Shown: positions 26,111 to 34,269, counted from the stretch's first letter. The stretch: DNA of 64,000 nucleotides from Lactococcus formosensis (GCF_018403745.1 NZ_BOVP01000005.1:1-64000); one strand, 5' to 3'. Notes: generated by a model not told the origin, from the letters alone. Made by a program: numbers and translations.

Positions 26111-26952
26111 TTAAATTTGATAAGGTAAATTTCACTTACCAACCGAATACTCCTTTTGCGAGTCGAGCGCTCTTTGACATCAATTTAGAGGTGGCAGAAG
26201 GAAGTTATACTGCACTTATTGGCCATACCGGTTCAGGAAAATCAACACTATTACAACACTTTAATGGCTTGCTGCAACCCACAGAAGGTAAGGTTAATAT
26301 TGACGATATTGTTATTCAGGCCAGCAGTAAGCAAAAAGAAATTAAACCGGCACGTAAAAAAGTGGGGGTTGTTTTCCAGTTTCCAGAAAGTCAGCTTTTT
26401 GAAGAAACGGTTTTGAAGGATGTTGCTTTTGGTCCTCAAAACTTTGGTGTCTCACAAAAAGAGGCGCTTAAAATTGCGCGTGAAAAACTCGAACTTGTTG
26501 GTTTAGCAGAAAAAAACTTTGAAAAATCACCCTTTGAATTATCAGGCGGACAAATGCGTCGCGTTGCCATTGCTGGGATTTTAGCAATGGAGCCCAAAGT
26601 GCTCGTTCTTGATGAACCGACAGCTGGCTTGGACCCTAAAGCACGTATTGAGATGATGGAGCTCTTTAGTCATCTGCATCAGGAAGGTCAGACAGTCGTT
26701 TTGGTTACACATAATATGGATGATGTGGCTGAATATGCGGACAAGGTATACCTTTTAGAAAAAGGACGTGTTATTTCATCAGGCACACCTCAAGATGTTT
26801 TTCAAGATGTTGACTTCTTGATGCAACATGAGCTTGGCGTACCTAAAACAACGGAATTTGCCGTAAAGTTAGAGCAACGAGGCATTGCCTTTGACCGTTT
26901 ACCAATCAAACGTCAAGAGTTGATTCAAATGCTGAAGGAGGCGAAAAAATAG
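26107..26952 (+). CDS. ecfA2: ECF transporter ATPase EcfA2
   Basis: The second ATPase of the ECF module, 281 residues. It has Walker [10 protein letters not shown], signature LSGGQMRR and Walker [14 protein letters not shown]. It is translationally coupled to ecfA1 and followed one base later by ecfT. The C-terminal helical domain ([16 protein letters not shown]) is typical of EcfA2. Confidence 0.95.
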   Translation: MIKFDKVNFTYQPNTPFASRALFDINLEVAEGSYTALIGHTGSGKSTLLQHFNGLLQPTEGKVNIDDIVIQASSKQKEIKPARKKVGVVFQFPESQLFEETVLKDVAFGPQNFGVSQKEALKIAREKLELVGLAEKNFEKSPFELSGGQMRRVAIAGILAMEPKVLVLDEPTAGLDPKARIEMMELFSHLHQEGQTVVLVTHNMDDVAEYADKVYLLEKGRVISSGTPQDVFQDVDFLMQHELGVPKTTEFAVKLEQRGIAFDRLPIKRQELIQMLKEAKK

Positions 26953-26953
26953 A

Positions 26954-27757
26954 ATGCAAAATATGCTCATGGGACGTTATATTCCCGGAAATTCGCTGAT
27001 TCATCGCTTGGATCCTCGCAGTAAACTTTTAGTCATGTTTATTTTTGTTATCGTGATTTTCTTTGCACATGACTGGTTAGGCTATTTACTCTTAATTCTT
27101 TATACTTTCGCCGGTGTACTTTTATCAGGAATTTCTATTTCTTATTTCCTTAAAGGACTAAGACCGATGATTGGCTTGATTTTATTTACCGTTATTTTTC
27201 AGATGCTGTTTACACCTGGAGAACATATTATTTTTCAATTTTGGATATTGAAGATTTCAACAGAGAGCTTGATTAACGCGCTCTATATCTTTTTTCGGTT
27301 TGTGCTGATTATTTTTATGTCAACAGTGCTTACGTTAACCACTCCGCCGTTAACATTGGCAGATGGTATTGAAACTGGATTAGCGCCGTTGAAGAAAATC
27401 AAGGTTCCAGTACATGAATTAGGTCTTATGCTTTCGATTTCACTTCGCTTTATTCCAACATTGATGGACGATACAACCATGATTATGAATGCCCAAAAGG
27501 CACGAGGTATGGATTTTGGTGAAGGGAATCTCTTGCAAAAAGTTCGCTCAATTATCCCAATATTGATTCCACTCTTTGTTTCGAGCTTCCGTCGTGCAGA
27601 AGATTTAGCAGTTGCCATGGAGTCACGAGGTTATCAAGGAGGCGATGGACGTAGTAAATATCGTCAGCTCAAATGGTCAAAAAATGATTTTATTTTATTA
27701 TTGAGCATTTTTGTATTGGCAGCTGTTTTACTCACATGGAACGTCTTTAACCACTAA
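26954..27757 (+). CDS. ecfT: ECF transporter transmembrane subunit EcfT
   Basis: The membrane scaffold that links EcfA1A2 to vitamin-specific S components. It has 267 residues: MGRYIPGNSLIHRLDPRSKLL at the N-terminus, several TM segments, then the two coupling-helix motifs AQKARGMDFG and AMESRGYQGG. The last two bear the X-R-G signatures that contact the ATPases. AAGGAGG lies 12 bases before the ATG. Confidence 0.95.
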   Translation: MQNMLMGRYIPGNSLIHRLDPRSKLLVMFIFVIVIFFAHDWLGYLLLILYTFAGVLLSGISISYFLKGLRPMIGLILFTVIFQMLFTPGEHIIFQFWILKISTESLINALYIFFRFVLIIFMSTVLTLTTPPLTLADGIETGLAPLKKIKVPVHELGLMLSISLRFIPTLMDDTTMIMNAQKARGMDFGEGNLLQKVRSIIPILIPLFVSSFRRAEDLAVAMESRGYQGGDGRSKYRQLKWSKNDFILLLSIFVLAAVLLTWNVFNH

Positions 27758-27776
27758 TTGTAGAGCAATTCTTATA

Positions 27777-27803
27777 GAAAAACTGAATAATTTCAGTTTT
27801 TTT
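27777..27803 (+). terminator. Terminator of the ecf operon
   Basis: AAAACTGAA pairs with TTCAGTTTT around a short loop, followed by Ts. Confidence 0.9.
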
Positions 27804-27824
27804 TGTTTATTTATGAGTTTATTC

Positions 27825-27853
27825 TTGCATTCGTAAAATTGATTTGCTATAAT
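27825..27853 (+). promoter_or_regulatory. Promoter of the tRNA-Arg/Pro genes
   Basis: TTGCAT, 17 bases, TATAAT with a TG extension, ending 19 bases before tRNA-Arg. Confidence 0.88.
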
Positions 27854-27872
27854 AGTCAGGTAGTTAAGAAAA

Positions 27873-27946
27873 GCACCCGTGGCTCAACTGGATAGAGTAC
27901 CTGACTACGAATCAGGCGGTTGCAGGTTCGAATCCTGCCGGGTGCA
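27873..27946 (+). tRNA. tRNA-Arg (ACG)
   Basis: Acceptor GCACCCG pairs with CGGGTGC and the anticodon is ACG. Confidence 0.95.
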
Positions 27947-28000
27947 TAATAATCAATTCGGGCTTGCCCGTTTTATTATTGTAAAAAATTTTCATACCTT

Positions 28001-28074
28001 CGGGAAGTAGCTCAGCTTGGTAGAGTACTTGGTTTGGGACCAAGGTGTCGCAGGTTCGAATCCTGTCTTCCCGA
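28001..28074 (+). tRNA. tRNA-Pro (TGG)
   Basis: Acceptor CGGGAAG pairs with CTTCCCG and the anticodon is TGG. A short CGGG/CCCG hairpin with Ts lies between the two tRNAs at 27959-27974. Confidence 0.95.
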
Positions 28075-28089
28075 TTACCGACTAACCCT

Positions 28090-28117
28090 AACTCATCTTT
28101 CGTGGATGAGTTTTTTT
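28090..28117 (+). terminator. Terminator of the tRNA unit
   Basis: AACTCATC pairs with GATGAGTT, followed by seven Ts. Confidence 0.92.
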
Positions 28118-28167
28118 GTTGGAAATAAAAAGAGCCTTGCATTGTGGCTGAACTCATTAAGTTAAAT

Positions 28168-28193
28168 AATAGACTCTTCGGAGTCTATTTTTG
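28168..28193 (+). terminator. Second terminator in the tRNA-bacteriocin gap
   Basis: AATAGACTC pairs with GAGTCTATT around a TTCG tetraloop, then Ts. No gene lies between this and the terminator at 28090. Confidence 0.85.
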
Positions 28194-28229
28194 TTTTGTC
28201 CTAAATTATCAGTAATCCGGTCATTCTAG

Positions 28230-28267
28230 AAGCAGCACATTAAAAAATGGACTTTCTGCTTTTTTTT
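28230..28267 (+). terminator. Third terminator before the bacteriocin cluster
   Basis: AAGCAG pairs with CTGCTT around a 20-base loop, followed by seven Ts. The long loop makes it weaker than the other two. Confidence 0.6.
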
Positions 28268-28286
28268 GTTATATATCACGTTTTTT

Positions 28287-28294
28287 TACGAATA
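28287..28294 (+). promoter_or_regulatory. Candidate ComX (SigX) box upstream of the bacteriocin cluster
   Basis: TACGAATA, the box recognised by competence sigma factors, directly follows a run of Ts (28280-28287). It lies 44 bases before the first ORF of the cluster. Two other copies in the window lie inside genes, so chance cannot be ruled out. Confidence 0.5.
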
Positions 28295-28337
28295 ATAGTG
28301 TAGGCATAAATAAAAATTATTTGAAAAGAGGAAACGC

Positions 28338-28502
28338 ATGAAGAGGAAAAAACTAAGAAAGTCTTTTAGAATGATGAGCATTGCTTTGTTAGCTTTAGGA
28401 GATTGGCCAGTCAAATCTTTTGAGGGTTCGAAAGGAAAAATGCATAATCTATCAAAAAGTATTATAAATAGACTCTTAGAGAAAAAGAACTACATGAAAT
28501 GA
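28338..28502 (+). CDS. Small cationic protein, first ORF of the bacteriocin cluster (54 residues)
   Basis: An ORF with AGAGG in front of its ATG. The N-terminus is strongly basic (MKRKKLRKSFR), followed by a short hydrophobic stretch MMSIALLALG, then GDWPVKSFEG and a basic C-terminus. Its stop overlaps the GAGG that serves the next gene, so the two are coupled. It occupies the place where lactococcin 972 clusters usually carry the bacteriocin gene. It could be a second peptide, a remnant or an immunity factor. No family was recognised. Confidence 0.55.
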   Translation: MKRKKLRKSFRMMSIALLALGDWPVKSFEGSKGKMHNLSKSIINRLLEKKNYMK

Positions 28503-28509
28503 GGCTTTT

Positions 28510-30546
28510 TTGAAAAAAAGAATTTTAAAATTTAATCTTGCTATTCTTCTACTCAGCATTTTATTTGGAATGTTTATTTTTCAGGTAGAGCAATATTCAA
28601 GAGATAAAGTGACAGACTTTTTTAGGTATACGGACAGTTATTCTCCTGTAAAAAAACCTAAAAAAATAACCAGTAAAGAAGAGAATGATAGAGCAATTGA
28701 TATTATAGAAAAAATTTCAAAACAGGAGGGATTATTTACGCTCTACAAAGTTGTAGACCAAGGGTACTTTATCAAAGAAGGGATTAATTTTAAGTTCTTA
28801 GAAAAAGCAGAGATAACCTTGTATGCACCTCAGACACATCAAAAAAGCGTGTACACTCCTCCGTTGAGTAAATCAGTCTTAACTATAGACAGTATAGATA
28901 ATTTAAAAAACAAAAATGAATTTGAGTGGCAAGTTTTTATAAAAACAGAGGATAAAAATAAATATAAAGATACGGTAGAACAGATAAAAAACGCTTATAA
29001 CAAAGCTTTTGGTCAGAACTATACTTATAAAGATTTTTCGGATTTTGAAAAAAGTGAAAATTACGACTTAGTATCAGGTCGGGATATTTACAATATTTCA
29101 AGCTATTTAAAGATTGGCATAGCCTTTTTTATAGTGATGTTAAGTTTTTGGATTTTTTCGGTTCATAAAAAAATTCATATTTTACGACAAAATGGCTATT
29201 CTATCGTAGCGAGTATCAATAACTTTATCGGCAAGGGGTATGCAACTTGTATTTTTGCATCCATTGCTTTACTTACCTATTTATTAGGAAGCATTTCACG
29301 CATCTATTGTGTCAATTTTATGATCAACATTGGTCTCCTCCTATCCTTGAGTTATATTTGGTTGATGATGATGGTTTATGTCGTGGAAAAGTTAAGTCGG
29401 AGAAAAAAAGAGAGTAAAAATAAAGGAGAAAAGTTATTTATCAACGTATTGCCAACAGTGATAAAACTTATTTTTCTGATGATGTTAGTCGTAATGCACC
29501 TAGATTTAGCAAGGATTATGTATCAAGCATCCAATATCACTTTTAATAGTGAAGTGCCTAAAAAAATAAGTGAAGATAACTATCATGTTTTTTACCCCGT
29601 TGTTGTGGGAAAAAATCAACTTGAATTTGACCATGACAAGGATTCTAGAGCAGAAGAAGAGGAAGAAATTTATCGCTACTTAAACCAAAACGGAAGCTTG
29701 CTCGTAAATATAGAGCATTATAATATAAAAGAGAACGAAGTGTTTGGGAGAGAGATACAACTTAACCCTAATTATTTAAAAAAATTTGAGATTTTAGATG
29801 AAAATAATCAGAGAATCTTTATAGAAGAAAGTGAAGAAAAAAGGATATTACTTATTCCCGAAAGATTCAAGGGAACTGATGACTTAAAGAAGATAGAAGA
29901 ATACTATTTTAAAGACTTACTCCAATTTGAGGATAAATTAACGGAGATTATCTATATCAAAGATAAACAACCTGTCTACAGTTTTGTTCCCAATAAGCCA
30001 TGGATTGATGACTATCCTATTTTAGATATTTTAACACTCAAAAACAGTGACAGTTGGGACAGGAATATTTTTAATGGTGATAGGTATCCGCCAATCAAAA
30101 TAAAAACAGCTGGGCAGTCAAGTAAAAAGCTTGGCGGGCTTTTAGAGAAAAACAGGCTGACGGATAATTTACCTTCTTTTGTCCCCTATGAAAAGTCAGA
30201 GATTACGCTAATAAAAAGACTGTCCGGTTCGCTCAGCTATTTATTAATCAGCTCCTTATTGACTGTATTTGTCTTTTCTATTGTTTGCTTACTTACGACG
30301 GCCTATTTTTTCCAGTATAATAATAAAAAATTTTATTTGCTAAGGCTAAACGGTTATTCCTTTTTTGAAACTTATGCATCCGTCTTTTTATTGTTGCTAT
30401 TCGAACTAATGATGGGTTTAACTATAGCTGGATTCTTGTCTGAAATCAGCAAAGAATTTGTTATTAATATCTTTCTGGCCATGGTACTTAATGTCATTAT
30501 AGTCAGTATGACTTTGTTTAGAGTTGAAAAAAGAAAGTCTAATTAA
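28510..30546 (+). CDS. Bacteriocin-associated integral membrane protein (DUF1430)
   Basis: A 678-residue membrane protein of the type found with lactococcin 972-family bacteriocins, thought to act in export or self-protection. TM segments are visible at about 6-26, 200-218, 243-263, 275-297 and 318-335 in the first half and at about 570-600, 616-638 and 650-668 at the end. Two large extracellular domains separate them, like FtsX/MacB permeases. The start is TTG at 28510 with GAGG 5 bases upstream. It is followed by its ATPase partner. Confidence 0.8.
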   Translation: MKKRILKFNLAILLLSILFGMFIFQVEQYSRDKVTDFFRYTDSYSPVKKPKKITSKEENDRAIDIIEKISKQEGLFTLYKVVDQGYFIKEGINFKFLEKAEITLYAPQTHQKSVYTPPLSKSVLTIDSIDNLKNKNEFEWQVFIKTEDKNKYKDTVEQIKNAYNKAFGQNYTYKDFSDFEKSENYDLVSGRDIYNISSYLKIGIAFFIVMLSFWIFSVHKKIHILRQNGYSIVASINNFIGKGYATCIFASIALLTYLLGSISRIYCVNFMINIGLLLSLSYIWLMMMVYVVEKLSRRKKESKNKGEKLFINVLPTVIKLIFLMMLVVMHLDLARIMYQASNITFNSEVPKKISEDNYHVFYPVVVGKNQLEFDHDKDSRAEEEEEIYRYLNQNGSLLVNIEHYNIKENEVFGREIQLNPNYLKKFEILDENNQRIFIEESEEKRILLIPERFKGTDDLKKIEEYYFKDLLQFEDKLTEIIYIKDKQPVYSFVPNKPWIDDYPILDILTLKNSDSWDRNIFNGDRYPPIKIKTAGQSSKKLGGLLEKNRLTDNLPSFVPYEKSEITLIKRLSGSLSYLLISSLLTVFVFSIVCLLTTAYFFQYNNKKFYLLRLNGYSFFETYASVFLLLLFELMMGLTIAGFLSEISKEFVINIFLAMVLNVIIVSMTLFRVEKRKSN

Positions 30547-30565
30547 ATCTTTAAAGGGGAAAGTG

Positions 30566-31210
30566 ATGAATAAAAACGAAATAGTCTCTCTATCTAATGT
30601 CCAAAAAAAAATACAGGATAATCCCATTTTTTCAATTAATGCGTTTACTGTAAATAAGGGTGATTTTGTTACCATCAAAGGTGTGAGCGGCTCTGGAAAG
30701 ACAACGCTGTTAAACATACTAGGGATGAACGACACGGTAAGTTCAGGAGAATATTTATTTGAAGGTGTTGAAACAGCAAAGCTGAAAGCAAAAGAAAAAC
30801 TAAAAATAAAGAGAAATAAAATATCTTTTTTATTTCAAGACTTCGGTCTAGTTGAAGAAGAAACAATTAATTTTAATTTAGAAATAGGCTTAAAATATAG
30901 CAAATTAAGCAGGAAAGAGAAAGTAATACAAAAAAAGGAGGCACTGAATGCGGTCAATTTAAATAAAAAACTATCCACAACGATTAGCAGTTTATCTGGA
31001 GGAGAAAAACAGCGCGTGGCACTCGCGCGAATTATTTTAAAACCATCCATACTTATTTTAGCAGATGAACCTACAGGCTCTTTAGATTCACTCAACAGAG
31101 ATATCGTCACTGATATTTTATTTCAACAATCAATAAATGGGAAAGCAGTAATCATTGTCACTCATGATGAGGAACTGGCAAAGAAAGGAAATAAAACCAT
31201 AGAACTTTAA
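30566..31210 (+). CDS. Bacteriocin ABC transporter ATP-binding protein (lactococcin 972 type)
   Basis: A 214-residue stand-alone ATPase of the LolD/MacB class. Walker A is GVSGSGKTT, the signature LSGGEKQR and Walker B LILADEPTGSLDS. The ATG at 30566 follows AAGGGGAAAG, so the upstream in-frame start inside the DUF1430 gene is rejected. The size agrees with the ATPases that accompany lactococcin 972. It probably pairs with the DUF1430 protein to form an immunity or export transporter. Confidence 0.88.
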   Translation: MNKNEIVSLSNVQKKIQDNPIFSINAFTVNKGDFVTIKGVSGSGKTTLLNILGMNDTVSSGEYLFEGVETAKLKAKEKLKIKRNKISFLFQDFGLVEEETINFNLEIGLKYSKLSRKEKVIQKKEALNAVNLNKKLSTTISSLSGGEKQRVALARIILKPSILILADEPTGSLDSLNRDIVTDILFQQSINGKAVIIVTHDEELAKKGNKTIEL

Positions 31211-31325
31211 ATTTCCACTGCCCTTTTTTAAAAATCAGTCTTACACAAGATCATGAACAATCTAAGTCTTTAAAATTCTCGGAGACACAGCAACATTGTA
31301 TATAAAAAATATTTTGGAGGTAAAT

Positions 31326-31775
31326 ATGAAAAAAACGTTATATTTAGCAACTTTAGTACTTTCTTTTGGACTGTTAGGAAGTTTACTAGGGGGTTCAGCT
31401 GCTTTTGCGGATAAACTAGAGCCGTATGGGGATATCACACACACATCAGATTCTGAGGGATATATCCATTTTGACTCTAAGGGTAATATTGTAGAAAGTA
31501 ATTTAGGGTCTAACACTAATAAGAAAGCAAGACCAGCTATTAATCATGCTTCAGGGAGATGGGTATATTTTTCTGACCTTTATGATTTGGGGAGAAGGAA
31601 AAAAGGACATTCTAACCATTACAGCTCTAAATATCAAAGACATGGTGCGAAAGCTAAAGTAGGTACGGACACCAGAATAGCAAATGCTGTATTTAAAAAA
31701 TGGGCATTTGCTACTGCTCACGGAAGAACTTTTGATACTTTTTCTTGTTGGTATAATCCGACAAACTGGTATTAA
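31326..31775 (+). CDS. Lactococcin 972 family bacteriocin precursor
   Basis: A 149-residue secreted peptide. Signal peptide 1-28 (KKT, hydrophobic LYLATLVLSFGLLGSLL, cleavage after SAAFA), so the mature part has about 121 residues. The C-terminal 75 residues fit the lactococcin 972 pattern: GRWVYF, SNHYSS..HGAKAKVG, AVFKKWAFATAHGRTFDTFSCWYN. Known lactococcin 972 (mature 66 residues) binds lipid II and blocks septum formation. This protein carries about 47 additional polar residues between the signal and the conserved part, plus one cysteine. TTGGAGG precedes the ATG. It stands after, not before, its transporter genes. Confidence 0.82.
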   Translation: MKKTLYLATLVLSFGLLGSLLGGSAAFADKLEPYGDITHTSDSEGYIHFDSKGNIVESNLGSNTNKKARPAINHASGRWVYFSDLYDLGRRKKGHSNHYSSKYQRHGAKAKVGTDTRIANAVFKKWAFATAHGRTFDTFSCWYNPTNWY

Positions 31776-31793
31776 TTTTTAAGGAGATTGTTC

Positions 31794-31826
31794 ATGGTCT
31801 TCTGTAAGGGTGGTTTGAAAAAATAG
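31794..31826 (+). CDS. Possible 10-residue peptide after the bacteriocin
   Basis: AAGGAG, 7 bases, then ATG opens the frame MVFCKGGLKK and stops at TAG. The frame stays open for 22 more codons after the TAG. The Shine-Dalgarno is as good as any in the window, but the ORF is so short that it may be a remnant. Confidence 0.3.
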   Translation: MVFCKGGLKK

Positions 31827-31932
31827 CAGTGGATAAAAAGCTGTTGTCTTCGGACAGCCGTTGAGTTGTGTTTGCTGAGGAGTTTTCGTAGCTGAGTTTT
31901 TTGTTCTTTAATTCATCTAAAGAATTACATTT

Positions 31933-31977
31933 GCTTAACAATCTTCTAAAGCCCCGCAAATTGTTAGGCGTGTAGAA
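31933..31977 (+). other. Possible pseudoknot before the second SteT-like permease
   Basis: TAACAAT pairs with ATTGTTA and, interleaved, CTTCTA pairs with TAGAAG, which is the geometry of an H-type pseudoknot. It lies upstream of TATAAT at 31988. From 31827 to 32045 no gene is visible. Confidence 0.3.
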
Positions 31978-32045
31978 GTACTTAAAGTATAATAGTGCAT
32001 AACACTAAAAAAATTAGTGAATATATTACTTAAGGAAGATATTAT

Positions 32046-33416
32046 ATGGAAAAAGACTTGAAAAATGATGTTGGTTTTTTCGGAGCCTTATCTATTGTTG
32101 TGGGAACCGTTATTGGAGCTGGAGTATTCTTTAAAATTGCTGCGATGGTCGCAGTAACCCAATCTGCATCGCTAACTTTGCTTGCTTGGGTGGTGGGTGG
32201 TATTTTAACGATATGTGCAGGACTCAGTATCGCGGAACTGGCCGCGGCCATTCCGGAAACAGGTGGTGCTGTAAAATATTTAGAGCGTAGTTATGGAAAA
32301 CTAGTAGGCTTTCTTTTTGGCTGGGTACAAGTATTAATTTATAATCCTGGAAATATGGCAGCCTTGGGAATCATTTTTGCGACACAAGTGCTGAATTTGC
32401 TTGGTTTGCCTAATAGTTTACTATTACCCATCGCTATTGCTTCTATTTTGACTATCATGTCTATTAATCTACTGGGATCACGTTTTACTTCACGTTTTCA
32501 GCAGTTGACTTCGATTTTAAAGTTAATCCCAATCTTTTTGATTATTATTTTTGGTTTGACTACTAATTCGCAAGTGGATGTACAGTTGTTTCCAATTCAG
32601 GCGGGACAAAATATCGGATTCTTTGCCGGTCTTGGTGGCGCTTTGGTCGCGAGCTTGTTTGCCTTTGACGGTTGGATGAATGTAGGGAATATCGCGGGGG
32701 AGATGAAAAACCCGCAAAAACATTTGTCTAAAGTCATCACTATCGGTTTATTGGTTATTTCATTTATTTATATTGCTATTAGCTTAGGATTTTTGAAAGT
32801 TCTGCCTCTGGATCAGATTGCAGGAAATGCAAATACAGCTTCAGATGCTGCACAAAAATTATTTGGTGTAAATGGTGGTAAGCTCGTAACGATTGGGATT
32901 TTAGTTTCTGTTTATGGCACGCTCAATGGCTACACGATGACAGCAATTCGTGTGCCTTATGCTCTAGCTTTAGAAAACTCACTTCCTTTCTCAAAACACT
33001 TGAGTAAACTCAATAAAAATGCCATTCCCTTTGTTTCAACGGCCTTGGTTGGGAGTTTAGCTTGCATCTTTATGGCAGCAGGTTCCTTTGATATCCTGAC
33101 AAATCTGGTCATCTTTGTAATGTGGTTTTTCTCCTTCTTGTTAATTCTTGCAGTATTTATCCTCCGCAAAAAGGAGCCAAACTTGCACCGCCCTTATAAA
33201 GTAGTCCTTTATCCAGTCCTCCCTGTCATTGGAATGTTGGGTGCCTTGTTTATCATGTGGACGACTATTACACAGCAGCCCGTTCTTGCGATGATTGGGA
33301 TTGCTATTACGCTTGCCGGTATTCCTGTGTTTTATTACCAGACGAAAATGAAGCGAAGCAGCGATAGTGTTGCAGCAGTTGTTAAAGTAAAATCTAAATT
33401 AAGAAGAATACTATAA
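32046..33416 (+). CDS. APC amino-acid permease, SteT-like (second copy)
   Basis: A 456-residue, 12-TM permease closely related in pattern to the one at 17892: VVGTVIGAGVFFK, IAELAAAIPETGGAVKYL, FAFDGWMNVGNIAGEMKNPQKHL and PYKVVLYPVLPV. It lacks the cre site and hairpins of its paralogue. AAGGAAG precedes the ATG and a TATAAT lies at 31988. The substrate is probably a neutral amino acid (serine/threonine exchange in the B. subtilis relative), but this is inference. Confidence 0.87.
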   Translation: MEKDLKNDVGFFGALSIVVGTVIGAGVFFKIAAMVAVTQSASLTLLAWVVGGILTICAGLSIAELAAAIPETGGAVKYLERSYGKLVGFLFGWVQVLIYNPGNMAALGIIFATQVLNLLGLPNSLLLPIAIASILTIMSINLLGSRFTSRFQQLTSILKLIPIFLIIIFGLTTNSQVDVQLFPIQAGQNIGFFAGLGGALVASLFAFDGWMNVGNIAGEMKNPQKHLSKVITIGLLVISFIYIAISLGFLKVLPLDQIAGNANTASDAAQKLFGVNGGKLVTIGILVSVYGTLNGYTMTAIRVPYALALENSLPFSKHLSKLNKNAIPFVSTALVGSLACIFMAAGSFDILTNLVIFVMWFFSFLLILAVFILRKKEPNLHRPYKVVLYPVLPVIGMLGALFIMWTTITQQPVLAMIGIAITLAGIPVFYYQTKMKRSSDSVAAVVKVKSKLRRIL

Positions 33417-33433
33417 ATGATTCACTTGTCATG

Positions 33434-33462
33434 TTGACAGTTTTTGGTAATTTTGCTAAAAT
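33434..33462 (+). promoter_or_regulatory. rpsD promoter
   Basis: TTGACA, 17 bases, TAAAAT with TG extension: a near-consensus promoter giving a leader of about 135 bases. Confidence 0.9.
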
Positions 33463-33468
33463 AGTAAA

Positions 33469-33604
33469 GTTGAATATAGCAGTCAGCTAGAAAACTCGTC
33501 AACATTTCCCTTGTTACGAAGTAACCGAAGCTGTAAGGCGAAAGTGAAATGCACGAATTCGAGGCTGTCAATATTCTTCAAAAAAATTTGAAGGAGACAT
33601 TAAC
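33469..33604 (+). promoter_or_regulatory. Long rpsD leader, probable S4 autoregulatory site
   Basis: The leader has several short complementary stretches (for example GAAAACTCG with CGAATTCGAGG) and ends in GAAGGAG before rpsD. In Bacillus, S4 represses its own mRNA through such a leader. The structure was not matched to a known family. Confidence 0.5.
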
Positions 33605-34216
33605 ATGTCACGTTATACTGGTCCATCTTGGAAACAATCACGCCGTCTCGGCATTTCACTTACAGGTTCTGGTAAAGAACTTGCACGTCGTAACTACGTA
33701 CCTGGTCAACACGGCCCTAACAACCGTTCAAAACTTTCTGAATACGGTTTGCAATTGGCTGAAAAACAAAAACTGCGTTTCACTTACGGTGTTTCTGAAC
33801 GTCAATTCCGTAACTTGTTTGTAGCAGCTACACGTGTTAAAGAAGGAACTCTTGGTTTCAACTTCATGACTTTGCTTGAACAACGTTTGGATAATGTTGT
33901 GTTCCGTCTTGGTCTTGCAACTACACGTCGTCAAGCACGTCAATTCGTAAACCACGGTCACATCCTCGTTGACGGCAAACGCGTTGATATCCCATCATAC
34001 CGCGTAGCACCTGGTCAAGTTATTTCAGTTCGTGAAAAATCTATGAAAGTTCCTGCAATCCTTGAAGCTGTTGAAGCAACTAAAGGACGTCCAAACTTCG
34101 TATCTTTCGATGCTGATAAACTTGAAGGTTCACTCGTTCGTCTTCCAGAACGCGATGAAATCAACACAGAAATCAACGAAGCACTTATCGTCGAATTCTA
34201 CAACAAAATGATGTAA
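33605..34216 (+). CDS. rpsD: 30S ribosomal protein S4
   Basis: A primary 16S rRNA-binding protein of the small subunit, 203 residues. [26 protein letters not shown] is the Firmicute-type N-terminus, and the S4 RNA-binding domain has [38 protein letters not shown]. Codon bias is strong. Single gene with its own promoter, leader and terminator. Confidence 0.98.
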   Translation: MSRYTGPSWKQSRRLGISLTGSGKELARRNYVPGQHGPNNRSKLSEYGLQLAEKQKLRFTYGVSERQFRNLFVAATRVKEGTLGFNFMTLLEQRLDNVVFRLGLATTRRQARQFVNHGHILVDGKRVDIPSYRVAPGQVISVREKSMKVPAILEAVEATKGRPNFVSFDADKLEGSLVRLPERDEINTEINEALIVEFYNKMM

Positions 34217-34236
34217 TCTCGTTTCACACGAGTTAT

Positions 34237-34269
34237 AACTCTAAGTCATATTTGGCTTAGAGTTTTTTT
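34237..34269 (+). terminator. rpsD terminator
   Basis: AACTCTAAG pairs with CTTAGAGTT around an 11-base loop, followed by seven Ts. Confidence 0.92.

Noticed and set aside
27959..27974. Terminator between tRNA-Arg and tRNA-Pro
   Set aside because: The stem has only four to five pairs and a short T-run; it is more likely a processing spacer, so no separate feature was made.
31262..31325. Upstream TTG starts extending the bacteriocin by ten residues
   Set aside because: They would place codons over the TTGGAGG ribosome-binding site and spoil the signal peptide; ATG at 31326 is clearly better.
33549..33824. 91-codon ORF overlapping the start of rpsD
   Set aside because: It is a shadow of rpsD in another frame; the real gene has the codon bias and the ribosome-binding site.
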